Position numbers and translations under genes: made by a program. This document shows, piece after piece, positions 42,536 through 53,582 of a stretch of 64,000 bases of DNA. The notes beneath the pieces are model-generated. The model searched no databases. It was not told the DNA's origin and was given only the letters and a program-made list of their open reading frames with translations. This DNA comes from Tricholoma matsutake (lineage: Eukaryota > Basidiomycota > Agaricomycetes > Agaricales > Tricholomataceae). Where the stretch lies: assembly GCA_026075535.2 (NCBI GenBank), contig AP026543.1, positions 2,294,001 to 2,358,000 of the forward strand, read 5' to 3'. The first letter of the stretch is position 1. Every line of letters begins with the position of its first letter.

Positions 42536-42812
42536 TCCCCTCCCCCTCCCCCACACTTTGTGTGGGGAGGGATTTTTTTTGTACTTTTAATTATTTATTA
42601 GTATTGTGCCCCCCCTCCCCCATTTTGCATGGGGGAGGGATTTTTTTCTTCATGTTTTTACCTCCCCCTTTGCATTCAGTGCGAGGGGTTAGCTTTTTAT
42701 GTATATAAATAAAACTCCCTCTCACATCTTGTGAGAGGGAGGATTTTTTGTTTATGTATGTAATCACAATCATCCCCACTCCCTCGCATTCAATGTGAGG
42801 GATTGGTTAATT
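42536..42812 (+). repeat. Tandem array of five hairpin-plus-T-tract units
   Basis: Five stem-loops spaced about 55-65 bp apart, each with a pyrimidine-rich 5' arm, a short loop and a complementary G-rich 3' arm, most followed by T5-T8. Units: CTCCCCCACACTTTGTGTGG (42545), CCTCCCCCATTTTGCATGGG (42607), CCCCTTTGCATTCAGTGCG (42664), CCCTCTCACATCTTGTGAGA (42717) and CCCTCGCATTCAATGTGAGG (42780). Loops centre on ATTTTG/CATTCA. The sequence differs between units while pairing is largely kept. Confidence 0.65.
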
Positions 42813-42884
42813 AAAAAAATTTGATCTTAACTATGAGAAAAATTAGAGTGTCATGAATAAACCTTATATTACTAACTAATAATT

Positions 42885-43191
42885 CTCCTGTGGCTCAACT
42901 GGTTAAGCACACATGTTTGGTTTGTCATGTGATCACTCTAATCAAGATGTCTTGAGTTCAATCCTTACTCTGCACAAATATATTTTGTAGGCACTTTGAC
43001 AACTCAAGACTTGAAATTTGACTATCCATTAGGGTATATACTCTAAGTTGAGCATCTGGAGTAATCGGAATCTGGTTGGAATAACCGGAATAACTGGACT
43101 CCAATCAGAATAACTGGACTCCAACCAGAATAACTGGACTCTGACCAGAATAACCGGACTCCAACCAGAATAGGTGGGGGAGGGTAAATTA
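42885..43191 (+). repeat. tRNA-derived SINE-like element, family 1 (plus copy)
   Basis: A-box TGGCTCAACTGGTTAAG at 42891-42907 and B-box GAGTTCAATCC at 42953-42963. The body holds four 20-bp repeats GAATAACTGGACTCCAACCA between 43090 and 43175. The tail is GGTGGGGGAGGGTAAATTA (43173-43191). The tRNA-like region is longer than a tRNA, so it is a SINE head. Confidence 0.65.
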
Positions 43192-44866
43192 CAGCAACTT
43201 GAGCTTATTATTCTCATAATTTAGTTTTCTGTACCTTGTATCTCCTTCAACAAACTTGCATCAATGCCAGTGGTCTACATAGTAGAACTGGGAAGCTGTT
43301 GAAGAAGAAAGAGCAATGGCAGGGTGTCTTGTACACACTTGATAAGGGAGCATGTTACAATTTTCCCATTGTAACATGATGGGTCTGCAATGACTTAAAC
43401 TATGATGACACATCTGTAATGATGTTAAACTATGACATTGGAGATGTGCCAAGCATCTCTCTAGCTGTAGCCTGGCAATGCAATGGGATAGCAAGAGATC
43501 AACTACTGACATGTGACTAGCTAATGCAATACCAACAAGGTCATGTGACTACCTGGGGTGGTGCCTCACACCACTCCATCCACCCATGTCCCAAATGGCG
43601 ACATCCTTGTTGCCAGCAGAAAAACAACCAGAAAGAAAAGAAACAATGCAAATGAAAAAAAAATAGAAATAATCTAAAATCTATAATTTTGTAGCCAGAA
43701 AAAATCTATGATTGATATAAAAAAAAAAAAACAGAACAAAACTCAACAGGGGTCCCAATGCCCATTGTCATCTTGTCCATTGTTGTAGGGTCTTGAATAG
43801 CTGTGGATGGTTCATTTTCAGAGCAGAGATATCTTGCAGATACAAGCTGTGTGTGATTGGTATCAATGTGGTGTCCTCAGCCCAGTCAGAATGCGCAGGT
43901 GACAGGGTCAAACATGGGGGTACAGAGCTTGCAGGGGGTGAGACAGGAGATGGGGGCAGTGGCTGCATATGCATTGGCAGTCATCAAAGATATGGGAGGT
44001 GATGAAATGGCTCATTTACAGCTGAGCTGGGGCAAGAAGGGTAGCATAGAGCATTTCATGGGCTGGGTAGGGGAACAGAGGGGTCTAGGGGGTGGTGTAG
44101 TTAACACTGTGCTGTTTTTTCATAGTCGTTTGTGTTCATCTGTTGTAGGTAGTAATGCAGTGCATTTTTGGGCATGCTGGGGCAAGCTGGGTGGCTGGGA
44201 CAGGGCTTGGGGGTGTCCTGAGGGTTCTAGTAATTTGTTTCATCATTTCTGAGCTGTGGGTCATAGTCCAGAGTAGGGCATAGCAGAGGGTTCAGCCATC
44301 GTTGATGATGGTGTGGCAGTCATGCTGGGTAGTTTGGGGGTTTCGATGAGGGTGTGGGGGCCAAACTGGGGGGAACTGGGTGGTACTGGAGGGCTCCTGG
44401 ACCTTGGTTTGGAGTTCTGGGGTGAGCAAGTTCATTTTGTCAAGTGTATGACGTGTTCAGATGAACATGCCCACATGACCACACATAATGGTGTTTCCTG
44501 GGCTGTGAACAGTGTCGGTCATCGTACAGCCTGGTGAGCTGTCTCTGAGGTGTGTGCAGTGGTCTGGGTGCTAAATGAGGCTCTAGACACCATTTGAGGC
44601 ACAGTTACAGCAGGAGTCACCACTGTCATTGGCAGTGACATGGCAGCAGAACAGTGAGGTTCAGGGCTCAATAAGGGGGCTGTGGACTCATCTGGGGTGT
44701 AGTGGATTGGCCTGGGAGCCAGTGCCATTGTTCTAGGGGTTTTGGTGGTGTTTTGCAGCAGAGGATGGGGTGGTTGTAGTGGTTGTCAACTTCATTGGCA
44801 ACATTGACAGCAGCTGTGCTGGTGTCATCAGTGGTGATGTGGCAGCATTGACAGGGAAGGGGGCTG
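43192..44866 (-). other. Gene-poor sequence ending in an ORF interrupted by element A2
   Basis: No recognised domain. Between 44480 and 44866 the minus strand has an open frame (TTDDTSTAAVNVANEVDNHY ...) that matches in frame with 51365-51142 once A2 and one target copy are removed. Repeated STQTT-type tracts are seen on both sides. A minus-strand frame at 43974-43768 (LQDISALKMNHPQLFKTL) is protein-like but unassigned. Confidence 0.35.
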
Positions 44867-45110
44867 TATAAGGGCAACCTTAGAAGCCACTTAATTAATG
44901 GACTAGCAAAGGGAAATCTGAAGTTAAAATTATGGCACATATTACAGGGAGTGGAGGCACACCTAGCAAAGGGAAATCTGAAGAGAAAACTCTAAGGACC
45001 CTTTGCCAATGCCCAGTATATGTGAAGATTGCAAAAATCAAATAATAGGAAAAAAATAGGAAAAAAATAGGAAAAGGCGGAAATAGGCAGATCAAGGCCA
45101 CCGAATGACC
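44867..45110 (-). repeat. Extra partial LTR of element A2
   Basis: Starts TATAAGGGCAACC and follows the LTR for about 244 bp up to GAATGACC, where it stops abruptly and the full LTR begins at 45117. It has its own tandem AAAAATAGG repeats. It lies within the target-site duplication. Confidence 0.8.
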
Positions 45111-45116
45111 CAAACT

Positions 45117-45560
45117 TATAAGTGCAACCTTAGAGGCCACTTAATTAGTGGACTAGCAAAGGGAAATCCAAAGTTAAAATTATGGTACATATTACAGGGA
45201 GTGGAGGCACACCTAGCAAAAGGAAATCCAAAGAGAAAACTCTAAGGACCCCTTTGCCAATGCCCAATATATGTGAAGATTGCAAAAATCAAATAATAGT
45301 CTAAAAATAGAAAAAGGCAGAAAGAGGCAGATCAAGACCACCAAATGACATCATACCAAAGGGTAGATGTTGGAAGGGGTACTCCGCCTCTAAATATAAA
45401 CTGTCAACATGCACAAATGTGATAGAAAGGGAAATTAGTAATGAAAAATCATAGAAAATGAAGAATAGAAGGAAATGAAGTGAGGAAAAATATAGGACAA
45501 ATGTAAAAAATAGGAGAAACACACAGGGCACCCCCCTGAGTCCTCCCTAGTCCCCTTACA
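45117..45560 (-). repeat. 3' LTR of element A2
   Basis: A 444-bp LTR, TATAAGTGC ... CCCCTTACA on the plus strand, followed by the polypurine complement TCACCCCCTC. It retains AGAAAACTCT at 45234-45243, the sequence complementary to the primer-binding site. Confidence 0.88.
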
Positions 45561-46980
45561 TCACCCCCTCTCTAAGATGCATCACCCTGATGCATCCAGA
45601 ATTGCATATGACCAAAGTCAGTGACTTGAATGTAACACAGTGCAGCAGTGTGCCATTGGTGGAATTCCTTGAGTTCTCCTCATACCCATAACCCTTCCAG
45701 TGCACCAAATACTGGAGTTTTCCTTGATGCAACCGGCTGTCCAAGATCGACTTGACTTCATACTGGGGTTCTCCCTCAATCACTGTAGGTGGTGGTGGTG
45801 GACATGAATGGCATCCTGGGAATGGATCTGGCAGGAGTTTGATGACATGGAAGACTGGGTGGAGTCTGGACATGGAGGCTGGGAGGCACAAATGATAGGC
45901 ATGTGTTCCAACATACTTGACAATGGGGAAAGGTCCCAGGAAGTGATGGGCGAGTTTCTTGGATGGATGCATGGTGGAGATGTCACTGGAGTCAAGATAA
46001 ACTTGATCACCAATCTTGTACTGAGGGGCCAGAGAATGGCATTGATTGTAAAAGTGTGCCATGTCATCCTTTGCCTTCACTAAGGCTGCATTTGCCTCCT
46101 CCAAGCTATCCCTCATGTGTTCTGTGAACTCATTCACTGTCTTGATGTGTGAGGGAGTTTGGCGAGGTTTGAATCCCATGCGTGGATGCCATCCAGTGTC
46201 TAAGAGGAAAGAGGTCTGTTGAGTGGAAGCATGGATGTGGTTATTGTATCCAAACTCAGCCAAAGGGAGAAGATCATCCCAATTGTCCTGGCACTCATTG
46301 ATGAAGATGCAGATGTACTGCTCCAGTTCCTGGTTGACTCAGTGAGTCTGGCCATCAGTTTGGTGGTCGAAGGAAGGAGTTTGATCCCCAGAAGTCAGTA
46401 CAGGTTGCGAGTGAACTCTGCTACAAACTGAGGGCCACAGTCAGAGAGGAAGGTGCCAGGAAGTCCATGTAATTTCCACACATGGTGGAGATAGAGTCAG
46501 GTGGCACCCAGGGCACTGACAGTGTTGTGAGTGGGGATAAAGTGAGCATGTTTCCCCACTGAATCAACTGTGCACATCACTGCATCAAACCCATTTGACT
46601 CTGGCAACTCCACCACAAAGTTGACACTGACAACATCCCAATGACTCTCTGGAACAGGAAGAGGGTGTAGCTCGCCAACAGGTTTTCAATGAGGAATCTT
46701 GGTGCATAAGCAAAGGTCACAAGTACAACAATACTGACCAATGAGCCATGACATTTGTGGCCACCAATGATTCTGTGAGGTGAGCTCCAAGGTCTTCCAG
46801 TGTCCAGGATGACTGGCAATCTGTGAGTCATGGTGTTGGGATATGATGTGCCAGTGAAGGTCTGGGTCATTGGGACATAGATGTGATCCCTGAAATACAA
46901 CAAGTCCTCCTTTTCAGCCCACTCTGCTGCATGCAAGGAAAGGGTGGATTCTTCCTCAGTTCATTAACAGCTCAGGCAAC
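45556..46980 (-). pseudogene. Element A2 integrase and chromodomain
   Basis: Same domain order as in A. The C-terminal part (45556-46263) carries [20 protein letters not shown] and [10 protein letters not shown]. The tryptophan-rich end of the chromodomain is lost to a ~30-bp deletion relative to A (sequence jumps from GYGYEENS to NSTNG). The core and HHCC region at 46264-46980 are split among frames (SQTE region and catalytic Asp region interrupted by stops). Confidence 0.82.
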
Positions 46981-47328
46981 AACATCCTTGTGTAAACTGC
47001 TATGGTTTTCACAATGAATGTTGCATAGAATGTCCCGCTCCTTGCCCTGGGGTGTAATGCCTTCCAGTGCCTGAATGGTGAACAGGTCTGGCTGCAACAA
47101 CACAATGTTTTGATTGTCATCACTGCCATCCCCATGGTCTGCACATTGGGAGAGGGCATCAGTCTTCCCCATGCTGCGACCTGGATGGTGGTGCAAGGAG
47201 AAGTCAAATCTGGATTGATACAGGGACCAGCGAGCTTGACGATGGTTCAATTTCTTGGCCATCATAAAGTACTCGAGATTCTTGTGATCTGTCCAAATTT
47301 CCACCTTGTGTTGGGCACCCTTGAGGAA
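46972..47328 (-). pseudogene. Element A2 RNase H
   Basis: [20 protein letters not shown], then [21 protein letters not shown] and DALSQCADHGDG. A stop near 47326 (LKKW) splits it from RT. The codon that is TGA in A at the LS-x-CADHG site is CAA here. Confidence 0.82.
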
Positions 47329-47331
47329 GTG

Positions 47332-48420
47332 TCACCACTTCTTGAGCATGCTCATTATCACCAACATCTCCTTGTCATGGATCTCATAGTTATGCTCTAC
47401 AGCACTAAGGCTTTTGGAGTAGAATACAACAGGATGCCACTTCTGGTCCTCTGGAGACTGCTGAGACAACACGGCACCCATCTCAAAGTCAGAACTGTTG
47501 GCTTCTACATGACAAGGGCATGAATCGTCAGCAAAGGTAAGAATGGGAGGGGAAGTGACCATCTTCTTAAGCTTTTCAAATGCTTCCTGTTGTGCATTAT
47601 TCCACCTCCATGCCTCCTTTCCTGTCAAGTCAAATGGTGGTCATGCATGATATCAGAAATCCTTGATAAAATGCTGATAGAAATTGATGAAGCCCAGGAA
47701 AGACTGCACCTCTTTCTTGTTCATGGGCATTGGCCAAGCCGTGACCCCATTCACCTTAATAGGATCCATCTCCACCTGACCCTCTGAGATAATCAGGCTG
47801 AGGTACTCAATCTTGGTCTTCTCAAACTCGCACTTGTCCTGACCAAGGTAGAGTTTGTACTGTCAAAGTCATTCCAGGATGAGGTGCATGATGTGACAGT
47901 GCTCTTCAACCATGCAAGTGAAGATGAGGATGTCATCAAGATAGATACAAACAACACCTTCAAGAATGAGGTTGTGGAAGATGTTGTTCATCATGGTCTG
48001 AAAGGTGGCAAGACTATTAGCAAGTCCAAAGAACATGATCAGCGGTTCAAAAAAACCATGGTTGGTACAAAAGGCTGCCTTCCCCTCATCTCCATCCTTT
48101 ATCCTCACATTATTATAACCCAACAGACATCAAGCTTGGTGAAGTATCAGGCTCCATGGAGCTGGTTCACAAGTTCAGAGATGAGAGGTAATGGGTAGTG
48201 ATTTTTGACCATGATGTCATTGAGCCTTCTGTAGTCTTGAACCAGTCAAAGTGAGCCATCCTTCTTCTTGACAAAGAAAAAGGGAGAGGCCATGGGTGAC
48301 TTCAATGGTTGAATATGTCCAGAGGCCAGGTGCTCATTGATGAACTGGTCAAGCTGTGGCTGTTCTTCAGGAGAGAGAGGATAGATGAAGGGGTTGCACT
48401 GGGGGTGAGTTCAATCACAT
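47332..48420 (-). pseudogene. Element A2 reverse transcriptase
   Basis: Covers RT from palm to thumb. The catalytic tract [10 protein letters not shown] is intact at 47930-47960, with codons CTT GAT GAC: in A they are CTC GAC GAC, so the CpG changes here were synonymous. Stops and frameshifts near 47640, 47870 and 48125 break the chain. Confidence 0.85.
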
Positions 48421-49402
48421 GATCCCATGGCTTGCACACAGGGAGAGAGTCGAACAATTCCTTGGAGAATACATCCCCAAACTCATGGAGATGAGGAAGC
48501 AAGGAATCAGTAGAGGATTTAGCAGCATTATTTTTGTGGAAGGCCTTAGTGAGGCATTGGGATATGCTCAATGTAGCACACACCTCGTGCAATGGACAAA
48601 TTGCAGTGTAGAAAATCTGATCACCTTCCTCCACTTCCTCTGGCTCCTCCTCATCATCAGCTGTGTCCAGCATCAGATCAGGAACCCCCTCTAACTCCAC
48701 TTCAGGCACAGGCAGGGGTCTGGCATGACACTTCCAAGTGCATTGTACTGAGGCCCTTTGTCCACAGTGTTCTTGTCTGGCTTCCATGAAACAAGTGCAA
48801 CAGCAGGATGGACACTGGCTAATTGTTACCTCCCTGGTATGCCAGCTGACCTCTGGGTTATGGTCTCAAAGCCATGGATAGCCCAAGATCACCTTCTGCT
48901 TTCCCAACTGAGTGGCAGCAAAAAGGGCATGCTTACTATGATCTTTGTAATGGAGGACCAGGTCTACAACCTCTCAGATGGCACCATCTTCATTTGGGGA
49001 CCCATCCACATTATAAACAGGTATCGGACATGAGAGTGAGTGAGTATTCAGGCAATGTTGTTGTGTGAGATGGGCATCGATGAAGAGGCCAGTTGCACCA
49101 GAGTCCAGGAGTGCAGAGACACCAAGTATCTGTCCAGTGTCAGTAGTCTGTAGTTTGATTGCTAGGTTCAAGGAATGTGTAGAGGGAGTGGATGCAATGA
49201 TATATTTGCATGGTAGTTTGTGCTCCCATGATTTAATTTTGGGGCATGTGGTGGAGGGAGAGATAGGAAGAGCAGGTATGTCTTCAGCCAACTTCAAAGG
49301 TCCAGAGAGGGAAACAGTCATGTAATTAGATTCATCCTCCAGGGATTCAACTGACAAAACTTCAAAGTGGTTATGGACAGGCAGCAAGGGCATACAATTC
49401 AC
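48302..49402 (-). pseudogene. Element A2 protease and linker
   Basis: Protease active site LLDSGATGLFIDAHL near 49090-49060. The Cys-rich linker near 48740-48790 and an acidic stretch (48660-48590) follow, as in A. Frames are separated near 48974 and 48790. Minus-strand T5 at 49416-49420 is the gag/pol junction. Confidence 0.82.
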
Positions 49403-49484
49403 TTGCTGTGAATAGAAAAATCCTGCTCCTATACAACTTCTGACTTGATCTCCTCTGCAACCTGATTCTTCACTTCCTCAACAT

Positions 49485-50666
49485 CTACAAGCACCAACAG
49501 GTCCTGGAGGAGTTCATCTCACCCCTCAGGGGTGAGCATGCAGATATCCTGACAATGGGGACATGCTCTGGCCATGTGCCCAGTTTCCCCACAGCAGTAG
49601 CAGAGATCCAACCTACGTGCATGGCTACAGGTTGCATCAACATCCATTGGTACTGGGACATTGACAGCTGGTGTGGGAATCTGATGGAAAGGAATGGGGT
49701 TAAGCTGGGGGAGGGTTTGATTGAAGGTGTAGTGCACATGACTGGTAGTTGGAGCACAGAATGCAGCGTTAAATGCCAGATTTGTGAGTCGGTTCTCATC
49801 ACAGAGTGAAGCAGCTTCATACCAAGCATAGATGTCATCATCTGATGGGCACCCTTCCAACATCTGTGCAATCTGGTCCTGAATCTCTCAATTGAGGCCC
49901 CATCAGGACTTCACCACAACTGGTAGCCCACTCCCATATCCTCCCATGTCCACCAAATCCTTAAACTCATTGATATAATTGTCCATGGATCAATGTGCCT
50001 GATGGTAAGAGGATGACTCAAGCCGTGTCACTGCTTAGTGGCGCTCATTGAGGAGGCAAAAGTGGCATACAAACTCTGCTCAAAAGTCACCCCAAGGGAA
50101 GAAAGGTAGAGAACCAAGCTCTTTGGTTTGGTGCAGAATATGGTCCACATAGAGATAGGTGCATTCAGATTTCATGTATGTGAAGGCCCAATAAATTTTT
50201 GCAGCATCATCAATGAATTGATGTGACTGGAGACTGATGTACAACTCACAGGAATTAAGGAATGCATGCCCCTGCACACATGCACCATTAAACTTGGTGG
50301 GGGGGGGGACAGTTTGATCTGGGCATGCTCCTTAGTGGGCGCATTAGGTGGCACATCATTATTGGGTGTGCTTGGAGTCGCAATGGGGGAATATTGGTTG
50401 TGGAGCTAGTCTGAAGGGTTCTGACAAAGTTTTCAGTCATAGATTTAAGTGACTCAATTTGCGTGCATATTCTGGTAACATCATTTTCAAGTGCATTGAG
50501 GCACTCTGATGTGTCCATGGCACTAGGGGGTGCATTAAGCAAAAATGGCAGCACACTGAAGGTGGGACTGTCAGGAATGGTGTGTAGGGAGTCTATGGAG
50601 CTTTGGGGAGCATTGTCCACTCTGTACCTGCCTATCTTGGGCAGCACATTCACGATTTCAGGCCTT
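49485..50666 (-). pseudogene. Element A2 Gag
   Basis: The start codon seen in A is GTG here (VNVLPKIGRYRVD near 50650). A CCHC knuckle (CYCCGETGHMARAC) lies near 49570-49610. Stops are present around 50040 and 49990. The region between LESSS and DDIYAWYEA is frameshifted. Confidence 0.8.
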
Positions 50667-50671
50667 AGAAG

Positions 50672-50681
50672 AGAGTTTTCT
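50672..50681 (-). promoter_or_regulatory. Self-priming primer-binding site of element A2
   Basis: Minus strand AGAAAACTCT, two bases from the 5' LTR. It is complementary to AGAGTTTTCT, whose plus-strand complement is at 45234-45243 in the 3' LTR and at 44984-44993. In the 5' LTR the partner is mutated (AGAAAAATTT). Confidence 0.5.
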
Positions 50682-50683
50682 AC

Positions 50684-51136
50684 TATAAGGGCAACCTTAG
50701 AAGCCACTTAATTAATGGACTAGCAAATGGAAATCCAAAGTTAAAATTATGGTACATATTACAGGAAGTGGAGGCGCACCTAGCAAAGGGAAATTCAAAG
50801 AGAAAAATTTAAGGACCCCTTTGCCAATGCCCAGTATATGTGAAGATTGCAAAAATCAAATAATAGTCTAAAAATAGGAAAAGGTGGAAATAAGCAGATC
50901 AAGGCCACTGAATGACGTCATACCAAGGGGTAGATGTTGGAAGGGGTACTCTGCCTCTAAATATAAAACTGTCAACATGCAAAACTGTGATAGAAAGGGA
51001 AATTAGTAATAAAATAAGGAAAAATCATAGGAAATGAAGAATAGAAGGAAATGAAGTGAGAAAAAATATAGGACAAATGTAAAAAATAGGAGAAACACAC
51101 AGGGCACCCCTCCTAGTCCCCCCTAGTCCCCTTACA
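50684..51136 (-). repeat. 5' LTR of element A2
   Basis: A 453-bp LTR, TATAAGGGCAACC ... CCCCTTACA, with the direct repeat of TAGCAAA(G/T)GGAAAT present twice. Followed by the target copy GGCTG. Confidence 0.88.
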
Positions 51137-51141
51137 GGCTG

Positions 51142-51406
51142 GTAATGAGGGCAATGGAAACTGGGGGGTCATTCTCAGTCTGGGTAGCCATCTCATTGGT
51201 TCTGGTAGTTGTTTGGGTGCTGAAATCAATGTGGAGTGTCATCTCTGAGTTTTTCAGCTTTGTCGTCAGGTGGCTCTGTTTGGAGCATGGCACACCAATG
51301 TTTGGGGGTGCTGTTGGTCTGTGATGCTGTTTCAGTGGTTGTGAGAGTTGCCTGGGTGGCAGCATTGGTAGTATCTCATATTTGGGGTGTCAACACTTCT
51401 GGGCAG
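51142..51406 (-). other. Right part of the ORF split by A2
   Basis: Minus-strand open frame 51365-51132 with LTTKLKNSEMTLHIDFSTQ and TNEMATQTEND tracts. The frame is continuous with 44866 downward if A2 is removed. Unknown function. It is abutted on the right by the LTR of element D. Confidence 0.35.
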
Positions 51407-52111
51407 TGTCAAGAACCATTCCTTGCCCGATCGGAACCTGCATCCATCCGACCCTTTTCTGCATGACAAACCCAACATTTGTCAATCCTCCCATTGTGTT
51501 CCCAGCTGCCTTGCACTGCCCACACTGCTGTGCACCAGGCCGCCTTGTACAGCAACCATGGCTGCCTTCCCAAGGCTGCCATCTCTTTTGCAAATTTGAC
51601 TACAGATTCCTGTACGGCTCCTGCTAGGTAATTTATCTATGCAGTCAAGACACTGCCACAGTCTTTGTTTCCATTCCGCCTTTATTCCAGACTATAGTAT
51701 TTAAGCTTAGTTAGTGTCGCCTTGTATTCATCAGTTCATATATCAACATAGACTCAACTTTAACCTGCCAATCTAAATCTCATTCTAATCCTACCTCAGT
51801 TCTCTAAGAGTCTGAACTCCATTCAACTTGACCTCTAGTCTCCCTCTGAAGTTCTGGTCTCTCCCAAACTTGACCCAAGTCTCTCCGTACTCCTTCCTGC
51901 ATTTACCGGCACTTCCCTGCTTCTATCTCCAAACCTTCGTCTTGAAATTAGGACACCAGATGAGGTGAAGGGCACAGCTTCTTACAAGCTGAAGCCAAGT
52001 CCTTTCCATTTTCCCCTCTGCAGAATCTGCCACAACCTGACAACCTTCTACTATCAACATCTGCAGGGTCCAATCAGATTCTGACATGCATTCTAGGTTC
52101 AGTTCTTAACA
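51407..52111 (+). repeat. 5' LTR of element D
   Basis: Ends TGTCAAGAAC ... GTTCTTAACA. A TATTTAA box is at 51698-51704, and a predicted transcript start AGTTCATATAT is at 51733-51743. Confidence 0.75.
51698..51743 (+). promoter_or_regulatory. Element D LTR promoter: TATA box and predicted start
   Basis: TATTTAA lies about 30 bp upstream of AGTTCATATAT. This is the proper spacing if the RNA begins at or near the self-priming sequence. Confidence 0.5.
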
Positions 52112-52113
52112 GT

Positions 52114-52124
52114 ATATATGAACT
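52114..52124 (+). promoter_or_regulatory. Self-priming primer-binding site of element D
   Basis: ATATATGAACT, two bases (GT) after the LTR, is an exact 11-nt complement of AGTTCATATAT at 51733-51743. Length, position and spacing match the Tf1 self-priming system. Confidence 0.65.
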
Positions 52125-52435
52125 CACACTTCACTTGTCTCATTCCTCTCTATGACCCCTACCAAGACCCACCAGTGCACAACCAGAAAATCCCAATGCA
52201 CCAGTACTATTCCTGGGATCTCTGCAATCCAGTGATCCACCCTTCCTGACCCTCGACCCGCCACTACTTTCAGAGTGTCTTCCAGACCCTCAAACATATT
52301 GGCTCAGGAGCCCCCTCAATCAGTGCCAATCTCATGTCCACCCATGCCCTGCACCCTTCCACCAACCTGGAAGGTTTTTGATCAAGATCTCCCCTTGAGT
52401 ACATAGGGGGCATCAACCAGCCTGAACACTTCAGG

Positions 52436-53480
52436 TTGGAAGACCCTGGTCTAGAGGATGGACCCCCTGCCAGACCCAACAACCCTAGTGGTCCTGACAG
52501 CCCTGGGGGTGACCCCAATCCCAATGATCCAGATGATCAACCTCCCACAGTGGAAAACCCTGATCCAGGGGATAGGTTCATAGATGTCCTTTACAACCTC
52601 TCAGAGAGTATCTGCACCCTTCATCAGAACAATACACCCAAGACCAAGAAAATCAAAGTTTGCGATGGCAACACTTTCAATGGCACCAATCCAAAGAAAC
52701 TTAGGGACTTCCTAGTCTCCTGCAATCTGCATTTCTGTGACCGTCCACATGTATTTTCCTCTGATGAGAAAAAGATCATATTCATCCTTTCTTATCTTAA
52801 GGGATCAGCTCTTAGTTGGTTTGAGCCTGGTCTTAATGACCCAACAGATTCCACACACTGGATGTGGGACTACAAAGCTTTCCTCACTGAGCTGGAAAGC
52901 AACTTTGGCCTGCATGACCCGGTCAGAGATGTGGAAAAAGCTCTCTCTGACTTAGCAATGAAGAAAGGTGGTTGGATCATGAAATATAATGTTGACTTCT
53001 AGGAATTAGCTTCTAGGGTCAATTGGAATGAAGCAGCCCTTCGTGAACACTATTTCCACAGTCTTCTGCTCCAACTTTGCATAGAAGTTCTCTGGGGTGG
53101 TAAACCCAATACTCTTGCAGAACTGCACTTGAAAGTGCAGGACAGCGACAACATCTACTGGATGCAAGAAGATGAATCCCACTTTGAAACAAAGAATTCC
53201 AGTAACTTCACTAACCCTAGTCAGAAGGACACTTCCAAAAGTCCTTCCCTGTCTACCAACCAATCCTCTTCAAACGTGGTAACACTTCCAACCTGCAGTC
53301 TTCTGCAACAAAGAACACTCCCCAGGAGAAGCCCAAGCTGTCCATCTCCGATAAGTTGGGGAAGAATGGCAAGCTTACTGGGGAGGAACAAGAACGTCGC
53401 ATGAGAGAATGACTTTGTCTCTACTGTGGTGAGGAAGGGCACATAGCAGGAAACTGCCTGAAATCCAAAGCCACAAAAGC
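52436..53480 (+). pseudogene. Element D Gag
   Basis: Starts near 52316-52436. The capsid-like region (KKLRDFLVSCNLHFCDRP ... ILSYLKGSALSWFEPGLN) is typical of Ty3 gag. A TAG at 53000-53002 (after KYNVDF) and a frame change follow. The zinc knuckle CLYCGEEGHIAGNC lies near 53415-53460 after another stop at 53410. The family has KFN.RFQELA, so TAG is probably mutated CAG. Confidence 0.8.
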
Positions 53481-53582
53481 CCATGCTTCTGCTGTTGTTC
53501 CCAACACTATGGACTCGGAAAAATAGTCGGCAACCCTCAGGAAACAGCCATTGGGGCTGGGGGTTGTGTTGACCTTACCCAC

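Larger units (their letters stand above)
44867..51136 (-). mobile_element. Ty3/gypsy chromovirus-type retrotransposon A2
   Basis: A second member of family A, 6270 bp, with the 5-bp duplication GGCTG (44862-44866 and 51137-51141). LTRs at 45117-45560 and 50684-51136, with an additional partial LTR (44867-45110) outside the 3' LTR but inside the duplication. Same gene order as A. It carries many more stops and C/T and G/A differences, mainly at former CpG, than A, so it is older or more heavily mutated. Confidence 0.9.

Noticed and set aside
42889..42975. Possible tRNA gene
   Set aside because: The spacing between the boxes is too long and cloverleaf pairing is poor; it is the head of SINE family 1.
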